Source of the DNA: Niebla homalea
Lineage: Eukaryota; Ascomycota; Lecanoromycetes; Lecanorales; Ramalinaceae
DNA length: 64,000 nucleotides
Reading direction: 5' to 3'
NCBI GenBank assembly: GCA_019925105.1
Contig: JAHGAU010000001.1
Location: forward strand, 2,418,001 to 2,482,000
Both the position numbers and the translations under genes were made by a program. Below are positions 1-10,877 of the stretch, in pieces; within the stretch, counting starts at the first letter, position 1; each line of letters opens with the position of its first letter. Below the pieces are notes generated by a model, which was given only the letters and a program-made list of their open reading frames with translations, had not been told where the DNA came from and did not search any database.

Positions 1-22
1 AAGCCTGACCTCTGAGGCGACC

Positions 23-3001
23 ATGATGCCAAAACCAAACCTAAGTCGAAGACATAGCATTGCATTCTCCATCGCCGATCCGAACCTGGCGGGCGTCTTC
101 GATGCTGCCCCATCCATGCCAAGACACAAGAAGAGTTCGGCTTCGTTGGCTTTGAATACGAACAAGCCGTTGCCACCTGCGCCAGACATGGAAGAGGTCC
201 GACCGCTCCGTCTCCCTAGTCAGTCCTATTCCTGCGGTACCGCACTCCACCCCAAGCGCAGGGCACCATCCCCACTCAACATTTCCCGGTCCTCGACTGT
301 CATCGAGCCTCCAAAGCGGATGTCATCACTAAGGTCGAAATACACTCCAGCTGATCTTGACGCCTTGGATGCGGCGTTTGTCAAGTCGAGTCCCTCGGTG
401 GCAAGCTTTGGCCATTGGCGTGAGCCATCGTGGGAGCAAGCCCAAAATGCTTTGGAGGAGCACTTGGACACGATAGTCGAGGATGATTCCCCACGCAGTG
501 GTGTGTCCTTTGTCAATAACCCGTTGCAACTCAGTCGCGGACCAAATGACATGATGCCATCACGACAAGCGCCAGCCCCACCACCATCAATTAATCTCAA
601 ATTAAGCGATGGCAGCGTCAGTAGCAGGAAGCGACTGCAGAAGCAGCCGGCAAAACACGTGGCTATGCAGATGAAGTCGGACAATATGAGCGATCGAAGC
701 AGCAACGAGTTCCGTAAGCGCATTTCTGCGCCCGTTGGTGGCAGTTTAATCAAGGCCAATCGGATCCTTGGCAAAAGTGGGACAGAGGAGACTAGCCAAG
801 CACCTGCATCAGTCCAAATGGAACGGGAAATCAGCAGCGAATCCAACTGGAGTTCAAGCGAGTCGGCTGATCATTCGTATAATGGGGACAGCTCTAGTCC
901 GAATATGTCTCACCGGGAGGACACAAGTACGCCCGAGACTGATATATCTTCAATTCCGGATCACGCTTTCGAGGAGATTAAGGCACGACTGGAATTACTC
1001 AGCCCCAAACATGATCTGCCATCAATCTTCACCACCTGGGATCATGTTGAGCCCAATTCCCCCTTTAAGCTGCCATTGCAGGAACATTCCCGACCAACGA
1101 CCTTCGAGAGTGACTCTCCACCAGAAGAGCCATTCAAGCCCTTCCCCTTCGCAGCGACAGAAGTCCAATCGACGTCTGTTCAGTCGGATGGCGACCCTCA
1201 CGCTGACATTCCGATTAAGTTCGAAGAGGCAATAGATCTGTCTGCAATTCGCCCACGCGAGCGCCAACTGAGCGGCCAGGAAAGCCTGCGCCCGCGCTCT
1301 CTGGCTTCGATCGCCATGTCTGAGATCCCTGACCTTTATGCCGCCATGCCTGCTTCATACGATGAGCTGTCCGCCGAGGAGGCTGAACGTATGATTTCAG
1401 CAGATGCAGCCGAGAAGGTTCTGCTTCGAATTCTAGAAAATCTTGACAATTTGCAGGACTTGTTTGCCACAGCAACTGTCAGCCGAGGCTTCTACCGTAC
1501 ATTCAAGAGGTACGAACTTCCGCTGATGAAGAACGCTCTCTACGGCATGTCTCCCGCAGCTTGGGAGCTACGCGAGATGACTTCTCCCTACCCTGGCCTT
1601 GAAGGAGGTGACGGCAATATGTCTCCTCGTCTGGACTACAGTCCCACACTGTATCTGCAGCACTACATGCGCGACATGTACACTATGATCGCGCTCAAGT
1701 CTATGATCCTCATTCACTGCGAATCATTCCTACGAGCCGACACCATCACTGCCCTCGCAGGAGGCGAAACTGAACGCGCATCACAGATTGACGACGCCTT
1801 CTGGCGTGTCTGGACGTTCTGCCAGATATTCGGAAATGGTTCACACCGCGAGGACGACATTGTTGGTCAAATGGATTGGCTGCGGGGTGGACCTCTCGCG
1901 CGAAAGCAGAAGGAGAAAGTCGGACCTGAGAACAAAGGCCTTGTTTTTGCCCCCATCGTATCTTTTGGCTATGGCAATGCTGGTGGTCTGTCAGCTGAAG
2001 ATCTCTACGATATGACCGAAATCTGGACTTGCCTTGGTGTCCTTGTCCGTGGATTCCAGGGCAAGAGGCAGGATGCTCGAGACTTTGGGGTTTTCGACAA
2101 CGCCAAGGAGCTGACCGCTGGCGATGTCGAGGCCGAAGATTCAGTGTTGGGTACGTCACCTCCACGTTTGTTTGACTAACTCTTGCTGACAAGGTACACA
2201 GAGGAATGGACGTATCATCTCCTCACTCTGGCTCCCCCCATCGTTCTGGATGTGACATCTCCTACCAGTCCAACCGCTGCAACATTTGCCCACGCCCGAT
2301 CGCAAGGGTATACTTATTGGACACCACCGCCGGTCTCTCGGGTCACTTTTCTCAAGGAAGCGCTTTCTCGTGTCTACCAGGAGAGGGTTGGTGAGATCCA
2401 CCCGTCTTCTGCACCACTTTCACCGAAAGCCGTGGTGACGGACCCAACCTCACCCATCCAGCCAGATCAAGTCGCTTCCAATGAGACAGTGGCTGCGCGA
2501 TGGCGCATTGCACGACATGCCGCCGAGATTAGGGCCAAGCGCAATGATCCAAACTTTAACGCCTTACCAGCCAGCGAGGATCGACCTATGAGCAATTACC
2601 CAGATGTTCTGGCAAAATTAGACGCACCGGACGCTCCTCCAGTACCTGCCATTCCATTTGGCCATTCTAAATCACGATCTGACTCCGACACTTCCAAGCA
2701 CATGGTCTCTGCACTCGTTGTGCCAAGGGGACCTCAAGTTCGTGATCCCGTGGACGTGGCAGTGGAGCGATTGGTCTGCATGGGGTTCGAGCCAGCGAAA
2801 GCGAAGCGCGCTCTTGCATGTACAGACACTGGAAACTCGGTTGATTTTGATGGCGCCCTGGAGGCACTTGTGCGGGAACGCAAGCGTGATGTTGACGGCC
2901 TGATGCACCTGGGATATCGTGGCCGCATGGGCGAGGACAGAGCGGCAGCAAGCCCCAGTCCTGTTGAGCAGAGAGGAGTAGGACTTGGACTTGGTCTATG
3001 A
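23..3001 (+). CDS. UBA-domain protein with F-box-like segment (5' end may lie outside window)
   Basis: Two exons, 23-2150 and 2202-3001, joined across a 51-bp intron (GTACGT...ACACAG, branch site GACTAAC) give about 975 residues. The reading frame is open upstream to the window edge, so the ATG at 23 may not be the true start. The first 450 residues are Ser/Pro-rich and probably disordered. Residues about 460-505 resemble a fungal F-box-like helix pair (ILENLDNLQDLF, then SRGFYRTFKRYE). A more conserved-looking helical region follows. Near the C-terminus (about 894-936) the pattern VERLVCMGFEPAKAKRAL...ALEAL fits a UBA domain, which binds ubiquitin. A role in ubiquitin signalling is inferred from the UBA domain only; I do not recognise a named orthologue. 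Confidence 0.75.
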
Positions 3002-3719
3002 CTGGAATATTTGACCGCGCATTATATGAGATATCCCTGATGGCTGACCCACAATTGGGGGGCATCATGCAGCGTTTTGAGCGCGAGAATTATCGCTCAC
3101 ATTTTTTACATGTACGTTTGGATATTGCACAGCTTGATACAAAATCAACATGCAAAGCAACCATACAGAGTTCCCTTGACTTCAATTGCCCTTCTACAAT
3201 TTTGCGAGCAAACCCTTACAAAACTTGACGGCTCAAGACTGATGCTGAAACTGACCCAACCACCTCACGTGACCGCCACGGATCTTTTTTCCCTTTCTGG
3301 ACTGCATATCTTTGCCAAGACCTCCAATATATCCAATATCAGATTAGAATGGTTATGCTGCGCCGACAGGTGAGATCATGAATATCATGGGTGTTGGTTT
3401 CCGTAGAGCGCGATATTATCCTTAAAGCATAGCCATGTGGTTTATGAAGTGAGGCATTATATACTTCATGCTGCCAAAAGGTGCTCTCTTTCCCTATCCT
3501 TATCAATATCCAATGTGAATTCATCCAGCAAAGTGAACACTTTTGCGTAGCCAAACTTGCGGATTACTCGAGCTTCCTTTATTTTCTTATCACTCAAAGA
3601 GCTGTTTCAAACCTACTCCCACGAGCAAAACACGTAGAGTGCACAAATAGGTTCGTCCTCCCACCTTCTCGAAGCCAGCTGTTCGTTGTTTGCGCCAGCA
3701 ACGTGCTTCTTCTGGAACA
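3002..3719. other. Intergenic, no gene seen
   Basis: Holds the 3' flank of the UBA gene and the promoter of the cupin gene. Short open frames here lack recognisable protein features. Confidence 0.6.
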
Positions 3720-4265
3720 ATGGGTTCAATTATTAGCTCACTTAAGGAGAAGTCATCTAGCCCCTCACCTTCAGCAGCTGAAAAGTCTTCAAATCCTGCC
3801 ATCAAGATGGGTTCAACCTCGACACCACCTGCCTTCTCCCATTACGGCGATGCTCAGACGAAGTTCGTCAAGACTCTACCTCTCATTGCGAATGACAACG
3901 CTTTCCTGGCCGATGTGTTCTCCTCGTAAGTGCTCGGCCGTTCCTCCTTGACTTCAACAAAGTCTTGAGGCCATGTATCATGTTGACGTGCATTTTACCT
4001 CAGTGAGAAACTCTCTCCACAAACTCCAATCAGTGCCGGCTTCTACCGTCTTGACCCGGGGCAGCCGCTGGTCTACAAGTATACGTACGATGAGATGAAG
4101 ATCATCGTAGACGGGGATTTTGAAATCTCAGATGAGACTGGTCAATCTGTCAAGGCTGGAAAGGGAGACGTCTTCTTCTTTCCCAAGGGCTCGAACATCA
4201 CTTTCAAGACGGTCAACGGAGGCCTGGGATTCTTCTGTGGTCAGAGAGCCAAGGATGCTGCCTGA
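3720..4265 (+). CDS. Small single-domain cupin (EutQ-like)
   Basis: Exons 3720-3925 and 4004-4265 (intron GTAAGT...CTCAG, 78 bp) encode 155 residues. After a Ser-rich start, the protein reads as one beta-barrel cupin: a segment with GFYRLDPGQPLVYKYTYDEM, a strand MKIIVDGDFEISDETG, then AGKGDVFFFPKGSNITFKT. This matches the fungal family annotated as ethanolamine-utilisation EutQ-like cupins. The usual metal-binding histidines of cupin motif 1 are not evident (YKYTYDE replaces HxH), so metal binding is uncertain. An in-frame ATG at 3690 would add ten residues; the ATG at 3720 (MGSIIS) looks more natural. The substrate is unknown. Confidence 0.8.
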
Positions 4266-4655
4266 GTGTTGAATGAATGTGATGGAAGAGCTTTGAGAAA
4301 AGTGGAGCTAGTTCCACAGGAAGTGACACAAAACATAGTAGAATACTGAAACGCAGCAGCTTTTTTCCTTACATACTCGTACCAAAATTCATGATTCGTG
4401 CAAAGAGGATGATTGTGTAAACCCACTAAAGGGGAAGTAGCCGAGCATGGCTGAGATACAAGCGTTTCTTACAGGCACCACAGGTGGGGTTCAGCCTTAG
4501 CGCTCGGCAGGCCGGCGTTTTCAACTTTTCCAGGTGATCTGTTTCCCCCCTTCCGTAAAAAAACTCTTTCTCAACTTCATTTGTGACGCCTACTCGACAA
4601 TACGGCCAACAACGCCAACAATAATACCAGCTTTAATACGCTACGCGTTCCCTTC
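4266..4655. other. Intergenic, no gene seen
   Basis: 3' flank of the cupin gene and promoter of the DUF3237 gene; no conserved element recognised. Confidence 0.6.
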
Positions 4656-5741
4656 ATGACGATGGGTCGCATTGGGGATGGAGACGTCCATGCTGCATAC
4701 GTCGAATTCAGGGCCAAGGAGTCCGACAAGGTACCTACCATGCTGCCTGTCACTTATTCCCCCGTCTCCTTCTCAAGACTGTCTTGCTTCAACCACATCA
4801 TCATCCGCAACGACTCCCCGTCCAAACATCAAACTTACCCAGTACCACACCACTGCAGTGCCTCTCCGCCCAATGCATTTACTGCCAGTCCGTCCGCGCC
4901 AAGAATACCTCCCGCCAGCGCCAGCACCTGCTCGAGTGTCCCAACTACCTTTCTGCCATGAAAGAGCACAATCCAGAAAATCCCATCCTCCATGAATCCA
5001 TCAACGGCCCGCCCATCCAGACCACACCGCAACCCAAAGCCAACAAGAAGCGCGACCACGAAACCATGATGAGTGGCTTTCAAGGTGAGGCGTCTGCCTC
5101 CCGGAGCTTCCCCATCCCCAAACCCATCCTCGAGAGGGATTTCCAGATCAGCGTGCAATTGAACCCGAAGATCCCAGTCGGGCCAGGGATCTGGGGACAG
5201 AGGAGCTGGATCACTTACATCAGCGGTCACTGGAACGGCAGATGGGGGAAGGGGACTGTTGTGGTAAGTCATTCATCCATCCATCCACTTGATCATATTT
5301 CCTGAAACATTTCCAACCCATCCCTACTTCTTTCTAACCATGCTAAATCACTTCTTCAGCCCGGCGGCCAAGACTCCCACCTCACCGCCCCCGACCTCTC
5401 CACCCACATCGAATCCAAGTACTGCCTCCAGACCCACGACCACCCGCCCGCCTACATCGTCGTCAAGAACGACGGCTGGCGCGTTGGTCCCCGCGACATC
5501 CTCGAAAAGTTGGAGAATCCTGCGGAAGCGGATGAGGTCGACCCGAAGACGTATAGTTTCCGCACGTATATCAGTATGGAGACGGGGGATTCTAGGTATT
5601 TGCATTTGAACACGGGGATGTGGATTGGGAGTGGGATCAAGAGGGGTACTGAGGGTGAGTCTCGTGACGTTGTGGCATCCCTGTTGAGCAATGTACTGAT
5701 GTGCTTGGGTAGTCATCTACGATGCTTATCGTGTCATCTGA
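4656..5741 (+). CDS. Zinc-finger/DUF3237 fusion protein
   Basis: Four exons, 4656-4730, 4859-5263, 5360-5654 and 5713-5741, give 267 residues; the last exon encodes only VIYDAYRVI. Residues 31-52 carry CxxC-x13-H-x3-C in the context CIYCQSVRAKNTSRQRQHLLEC, a BED-like C2HC zinc finger seen in many fungal proteins. The remaining two thirds fit DUF3237: an opening FQISVQLNPKIPVGPG, a GxWxGxWGKGTVV strand, PGGQD, IVVKNDGWR, the pair TYSFRTYISMETGDSRYLHLN, and a closing IYDAYRV strand. DUF3237 is a beta-barrel family of unknown reaction. The pairing with a DNA-binding-type finger suggests a nuclear role, but this is inference. The start could instead be the ATG at 4662. Confidence 0.8.
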
Positions 5742-7108
5742 GGTCATGAAATATCTCACATGAAGAGATAATGGGGATTCCCTAAGGATGCTTCTACCCC
5801 TTCCCTTGGCTCAGGAGCTTGCTAGTATCATCCAGGGACGGAGTATGGTATCCTTCTTGCAAGAGGCGTGAGGGGGTGTCAGACCCGCAACAGCGGCTTC
5901 ACTATTGGTGTCATACATTTCATTTCTAGTGTATCCTTAATTCGAAACCTAAATGCATCTCGACCTCCATATTCGTGGCTGTTTATGGCCTTCGAGCTTT
6001 GCTCCGACAGTAACTCATTTGCATCTTTGTTCAGAAGCCAGCGCTAACGATCTTCATTGACCCACGTATGACAGGGCCGGTCTGTAAGAAGCCTTGTGAG
6101 GTAAGGGTTCGTCATCTCAATCATGTGTTTTAGCTTTGAAGCATTGAACTTGAGGCACCTGCCAACAAGTTTAAGCTAGAGGATATCCAAGTCAGACTCA
6201 ATCCAGAGCACGCAACAGTCACAAGAAAACCCATCACAATCTAGTAATTCTCAGCTGCACAAGCCCAACGTCTGAAGCACATCACGAGATCCGAGGTGTC
6301 TACCTCCGCCTTAAGCCGTCGTAGGCAAAGACGGGGCTTCTATCCAAAATTGCCAGGTACCCTCCATGCGCGCACTGGGAAATCGAGATACGCAAGCCAG
6401 GCTCTTCATCAGACTTATCATGGGAGATCAAGCCCGGGCTGGCAACGAATCGGGATCTCCGGCGCTGGCAGTACTCGAGCCCCGACCTTATCAAGGCCTT
6501 AGAAAAGGAGCTGGGCCAAAGGCTTGGCGATGGGTGGTTCTAGTCATTTGAATGAGAAAGTTGATAAGCCGTTCGTTCCATATCTGCTCTTCGACGTGAA
6601 CTTCAGTGCGAGGGCTCAGCGTGAGAGAATTCGTATACAAGAAGAAGATGACAAATAAATGAAGGTTGGGAGAAAAACGAAGAGGATGCTGGGATTTGTA
6701 TACACAATTTACCTAACACCGTCTGTGGCTTGAGTCATCGTCAGCCTATCCCAGAACATTATACCCTTCATTACGTCTTGCTACATGCAAAGTTAACGAT
6801 AAAAGTTGATGAAAATTTTCATTGAACTGTACTAACAAGGGAATGGACGTAGTAGAAACGTATTAACACGGGAATGGACGTAGTAGAACGTATTAACAAG
6901 GTAGCAGAAACGTATTAACAAGGAGATGGAAATAGTAGAAGCGTATTAACAAGGGAATGGACGTAGTAAAGACGACTATTATGTTTAGCAGGGACTCATG
7001 CCGGTCATGATGGTGCGCATTATAAGATTGAAGACCTAACCTTATCCGAAATGCAAGGCTTGTTCTCAAAATCTGAGGATTAAGACAACTCGTCGACCTT
7101 AATGCCTT
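5742..7108. other. Gene-poor intergenic region with a minisatellite
   Basis: About 1.4 kb between convergent genes. Apart from the tandem repeat at 6831-6975 I see no coding sequence; open frames near 6300-6550 are short and without family features. Confidence 0.6.
6831..6975. repeat. Minisatellite, about 31-bp unit, five copies
   Basis: The core TAACAAGGGAATGGACGTAG followed by TAGAAACGTAT recurs five times in the same orientation. The third copy is shortened to about 22 bp and the fourth carries substitutions (GAGATGGAAATAG). The array lies between two genes and is not in a reading frame. Confidence 0.85.
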
Positions 7109-9595
7109 TTAAAGCTCAGAGATTCGAAGGGTAAATCTCGGAATACCTGTTTTCTCAACGGTCCGAACTAGGGAGGATAGATTCTCAACCTTGTAGCTCG
7201 ACAAGTCCATATCGTAGCCGTACATTTTTAATGACACTAAGGCCAAATCCCACCTCTTCTCCAGCAGTCTCCCGAAACTTTGATCATCTTGCGTGCGTTT
7301 CACGCAACATGCTCTCGCTTCATTCAAGATTGCCGTCCGAGTGCAAGCGCTGATAAAGACGATAGATCTGAGGGTCTTGCCGCCGTTTAGAATTTTGAGC
7401 GTGATGGTATGGCTATCTTTCGTTGGCGTCTCTGGGGCTGCAGCCTCAAGGACGGAAGTCCCGGTGGATGGTGGCGCCGACGGGGGAGGTGGACGAAACC
7501 CAGATTTACGGCGCGTGGCAATAAGAGTGGGCATAGCATCCTCAGCTGGGGCACCATATATTGAAGCGACGTCGGGTTCTCGTGTTGGTTCATAGGAATC
7601 GCAGTGATCTGAAATATGACAATATTGGTTGAGAGGATGTTCCTCTACGTCATGAAAGTCTTCGATGATTAGCTCGGGCTGTGGAGCTTCCAACGTTTCC
7701 ATCGGATCCTCTTTTGAGATTGCTTCTTCTGCAGGAAAGGCATCCTGCGCCAAGGGTTCTTCCTCATGTGCGATGGTACAACGCTCAACGCTGGGGAAAG
7801 CTCCTTCCAGCGCCGCGAAGGAAGGTGCTTCGAAGGGGCTTGCTTCTTCTGCCGGATTATGCGGACCTGCAGGTACATCACTAGTTGCACCATAACTTTT
7901 CCAAACCCCCTTTCGAGGCCTTTCCCAGCCCATGTCGTGAGCGACATGTGCTTGGACGGGAGACGCATCTTCTGGAGCGAGAGTTTCATCCACGAGAACA
8001 GGAGCTTCTTCAGCCGCGCAAATACCCCAGTCAGATGCTGCAGCCTTCTTCGCTTTTTTCTTTTGCCTCTTTGACCTTGAAATTGACAGGGTCAATGCCG
8101 AGACTTCCGGCTGTTCTTCAATACTGCCACCACGGTTATCGTGACAAGGAGGTTCGTCATCTTTCTCAGACCTTTCGCCTTGATCGGGTCTCTCTTCGTC
8201 GGATGGTATTTGATCGTAAGCTTGTGCTTCATTCATCCCGGGTGGGGCTTGCGGCTCGTGGTCTATGGGGAGTGTTATTAATAGAAATAGGAACAGACGG
8301 GGCTTGAAGTGAAAGAAAAAAGCATATAGAAACATACTTATCCAGCTATTTTCGATGCTCTCTTCTGTCCTGGAGTCCGCCTTCGCTCCATCAAAACTCG
8401 GTGTTTGACTGCAGGTGCAAGGATTGGAGATCTGTTGGTAACCAACGAGGAAGCGTTCGAAGGCAGAGCCAACCTCGGTGCGTTGCTTCTTGTCCGTTGC
8501 CAGCATCTCTTCGATAGATGACCTTTCCAACTCGTCAAGTTCAGCTCTCCGACGGGCAACATCTTCAAATTGATCTGTGAGCTTGCGTTCGAGCAGATTT
8601 TGATGCTGCACAATTTCCTCTATGCTAGCCTCTAAATGCGTTTTGATTTCCGCTACCTTCTCCGCTCGTTTGGAGTCATTAAGAGCTTCTGCAAAGGTGA
8701 TAGCTGCACTAAGCATATTTGAAATTCCGGCTGCGCTAGTTGGATGGCGGTGGACAGCTGAGTGACGAAGGCTACTTGTTCCAAAGAGCACCTCAGCAAC
8801 ACTTTTACCGGGAACCGGTTTAATGGCTGATGGCGGTAAAGACTTGGCAAATTTTAAAAACCTCTTGGTCCATTCGGTGAGCTCAATGGACTCTGCTTCG
8901 TTCCATTTCCGCGCCTCCATCAAATCTGGGACCCAAGTGTTGCCGAACTCCAGACAGCATTCCTCAAGCAAAGATTGGACAGGGACTAGAACTCTATGTT
9001 GCGTTCTGAATGGTAAATAGACAGGGTGGAGCCTGGGAATGGAGAGCGCGTGCTGTCCCTGAGATGTCGATTGTTGGCTATCAAGGAGGTTAGCTATGTT
9101 ACTGTCCTCGAGCGCTTATACTTACGACATTTGAACAGCGTCGATTTGAACATTGTCCCCAGCGTCAGCCTTGTCTTGAAATGTCCCATCAGGCTCGGCC
9201 CGCTGTTCGCCTTGCTCAAAGTCCAGACACTCATCTCCTCCCTCGTCATCAGATGTCAGCACTATATCTTGTGCTGCCTCAGCCTCGATCCTGATGACTT
9301 CTTCCTCTGAGGCCGCTCTCTCGGCCTCTTGCGACTCTGACGGTTGGAACAACTCTGGGTAACGGAGCTTCGCTTGGGGTAAGGATTCGAAAATCCGCTC
9401 TTCTAGCAACTCTTTCGCAACAGCAGCAATGGCTGGTAAGGTGAATTCCGTTGTGAGTATTTTGATGGATGCCTTATGCTTTTCAAGGAGCTGAGAAACC
9501 TTCTTTGGCTTTCGAACTTGCGCGTTTGCGCCGCTGAAGATTGATGAGCAGTGTAGATAGACCAGCCTCCCATCTGGAGAACGTTGCTTAGCCAT
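7109..9595 (-). CDS. Unrecognised 787-residue protein with coiled coil
   Basis: Minus-strand exons 9595-9126, 9077-8338 and 8262-7109 (introns 48 and 75 bp, GTAAGT and GTATGT donors) are in phase. The N-terminal 90 residues (MAKQRSPDGRLVYLHCSS...) look folded. An acidic stretch follows, then a helical, probably coiled-coil region with KVAEIKTHLEASIEEIVQHQ and ARRRAELDELERSS. The middle is acidic, Pro/Ala-rich and probably disordered. The last 100 residues are again well structured (TITLKILNGGKTLRS through GIPRFTLRISEL); their opening beta hairpin could be a ubiquitin-like fold, but I cannot name the domain. The 75-bp intron is a multiple of three without stops, so its retention would add a hydrophobic insert. 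Function unknown. Confidence 0.7.
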
Positions 9596-10096
9596 GACGA
9601 AGCTACTAACCTTAGCAGCGTCCCACCGGTCCGGTGAAAGTCTATATACTTCTAGGATGGAGGCAACAAAACGGCCTTAGGGTTAATGCGACTAACAATT
9701 TAGTAAGGCCACCTGTAGGAGGCTATCGAAGTCAGAAGCGGTGACCCCCCAACCAGACAGTACATATAATACCGTACCGGGGTTCTAAATGCGCATGACA
9801 CCATCCCTGGAGGTACACCAGGAGCTTTGTTTCCAGCGTGCGTCTTGAGGGGTATAGCGTATTGCACAAGGTATAGAGAAAGAGATAGAATGCTCTGATA
9901 GGGCACTTCGCGCCGCAAAATGTAGCACAGGGTCCGTTGTATTTGTACTGTCCGATTGGGGTCCACCTCTTCTAAATGAGAATGCTTGGCGCACAACTTC
10001 AGAGCGCGCACTAATATCGTTAACATTCTTACGTGTGGAAGTTGAAAACGAGTATAATTGCACTTTAACGTTGCCGATACATTCTTCAGGTATTAA
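9596..10096. other. Degenerate flank of membrane-protein remnant
   Basis: Where the N-terminal half of the DUF6601-type gene should lie I find none of its expected motifs. One plus-strand frame is open from about 9890 to a TAA at 10094 but reads as unfamiliar sequence. Minus-strand open frames here have no family features. Confidence 0.45.
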
Positions 10097-10525
10097 AGTA
10101 TTATACTAAATATTATCTCGTTTATTCGATACTTCCAGTATGGTGAGCTCAGAGCGGATCGTTTGAACACGATTTATAGAATCACCTTTCGCTCGCCGCT
10201 CAGAGGCTACGTTTACGGATATCGCTCATACTACCAATTTTGGCACGACAACCTTCTTCGTATTGCGTCTGTGTTCGCTTATCTACTGACAGTTCTGACG
10301 GCGATACAGGTTGGACTCGTTACGAACCATTTAAAGGATAATGAAGCGTTCCAGCATGCGTCCTCAGGATTTATTGCGTTCTCCATCATTGCGCCTTTAG
10401 CACTTGTGGCATCAATGCTTCTGGTCTTTGCTGTAGTGTTCTTCTGTAATCTGCTGGCAACCTTACAGTATAGGAAGAGGAGATTCGCCGTCATCGAAAA
10501 GGCTTGCGCTCGGAGTGTACCGTGA
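10097..10525 (+). pseudogene. 5'-truncated DUF6601-type membrane protein
   Basis: The open frame reads RYFQYGELRADRLNTIYRI, then RGYVYGYRSYYQFWHDN, then two membrane helices containing LLTVLTAIQVGLVTNHL and SGFIAFSIIAPLALV, ending with LLATLQYRKRR. That is the C-terminal half of a widespread fungal family (DUF6601-like, two transmembrane segments, function unknown). No ATG precedes it in frame and a TAA stop lies at 10094-10096. The N-terminal half expected upstream is missing, so this is best called a remnant, unless an undetected upstream exon exists. Confidence 0.65.
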
Positions 10526-10877
10526 CACTTAGAAGAGTGACAGATGGTCTTTGCTTCAGAGCACTCATGTTCATTATGCAGGTAATATGAGACTGGGCAA
10601 CCTAATTGTCGTTGGCTTAGAGTACGTCTAGACCATCACATACGTATTTCGTGTTGAAATCGAAGGCTTTACCAAAGGGACTGAACCAATCTGAGTGATA
10701 GCCTTTGGGAATTCTTGACTGTTGAGAATTCCTAGCAGCTTGCGAGATCTGTCGCGATCCTCCGTTGGAAGGGAACAAGCGGAATTCAGTAGAGAAAATG
10801 TTTAGATGAAGAGAATTAGCTTTCTTGGTCCTGTCCAAGCGCTTGACATGCGTGTCCACGTGTTCTCCCTCCTCAAG
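10526..10877. other. Intergenic, no gene seen
   Basis: Short region between the membrane-protein remnant and the 3' end of the papain-like-fold gene; an open frame on the minus strand lacks an ATG start. Confidence 0.55.

Noticed and set aside
226..846. 206-codon minus-strand frame
   Set aside because: Lies opposite the UBA-protein exon, has no domain and no plausible start.
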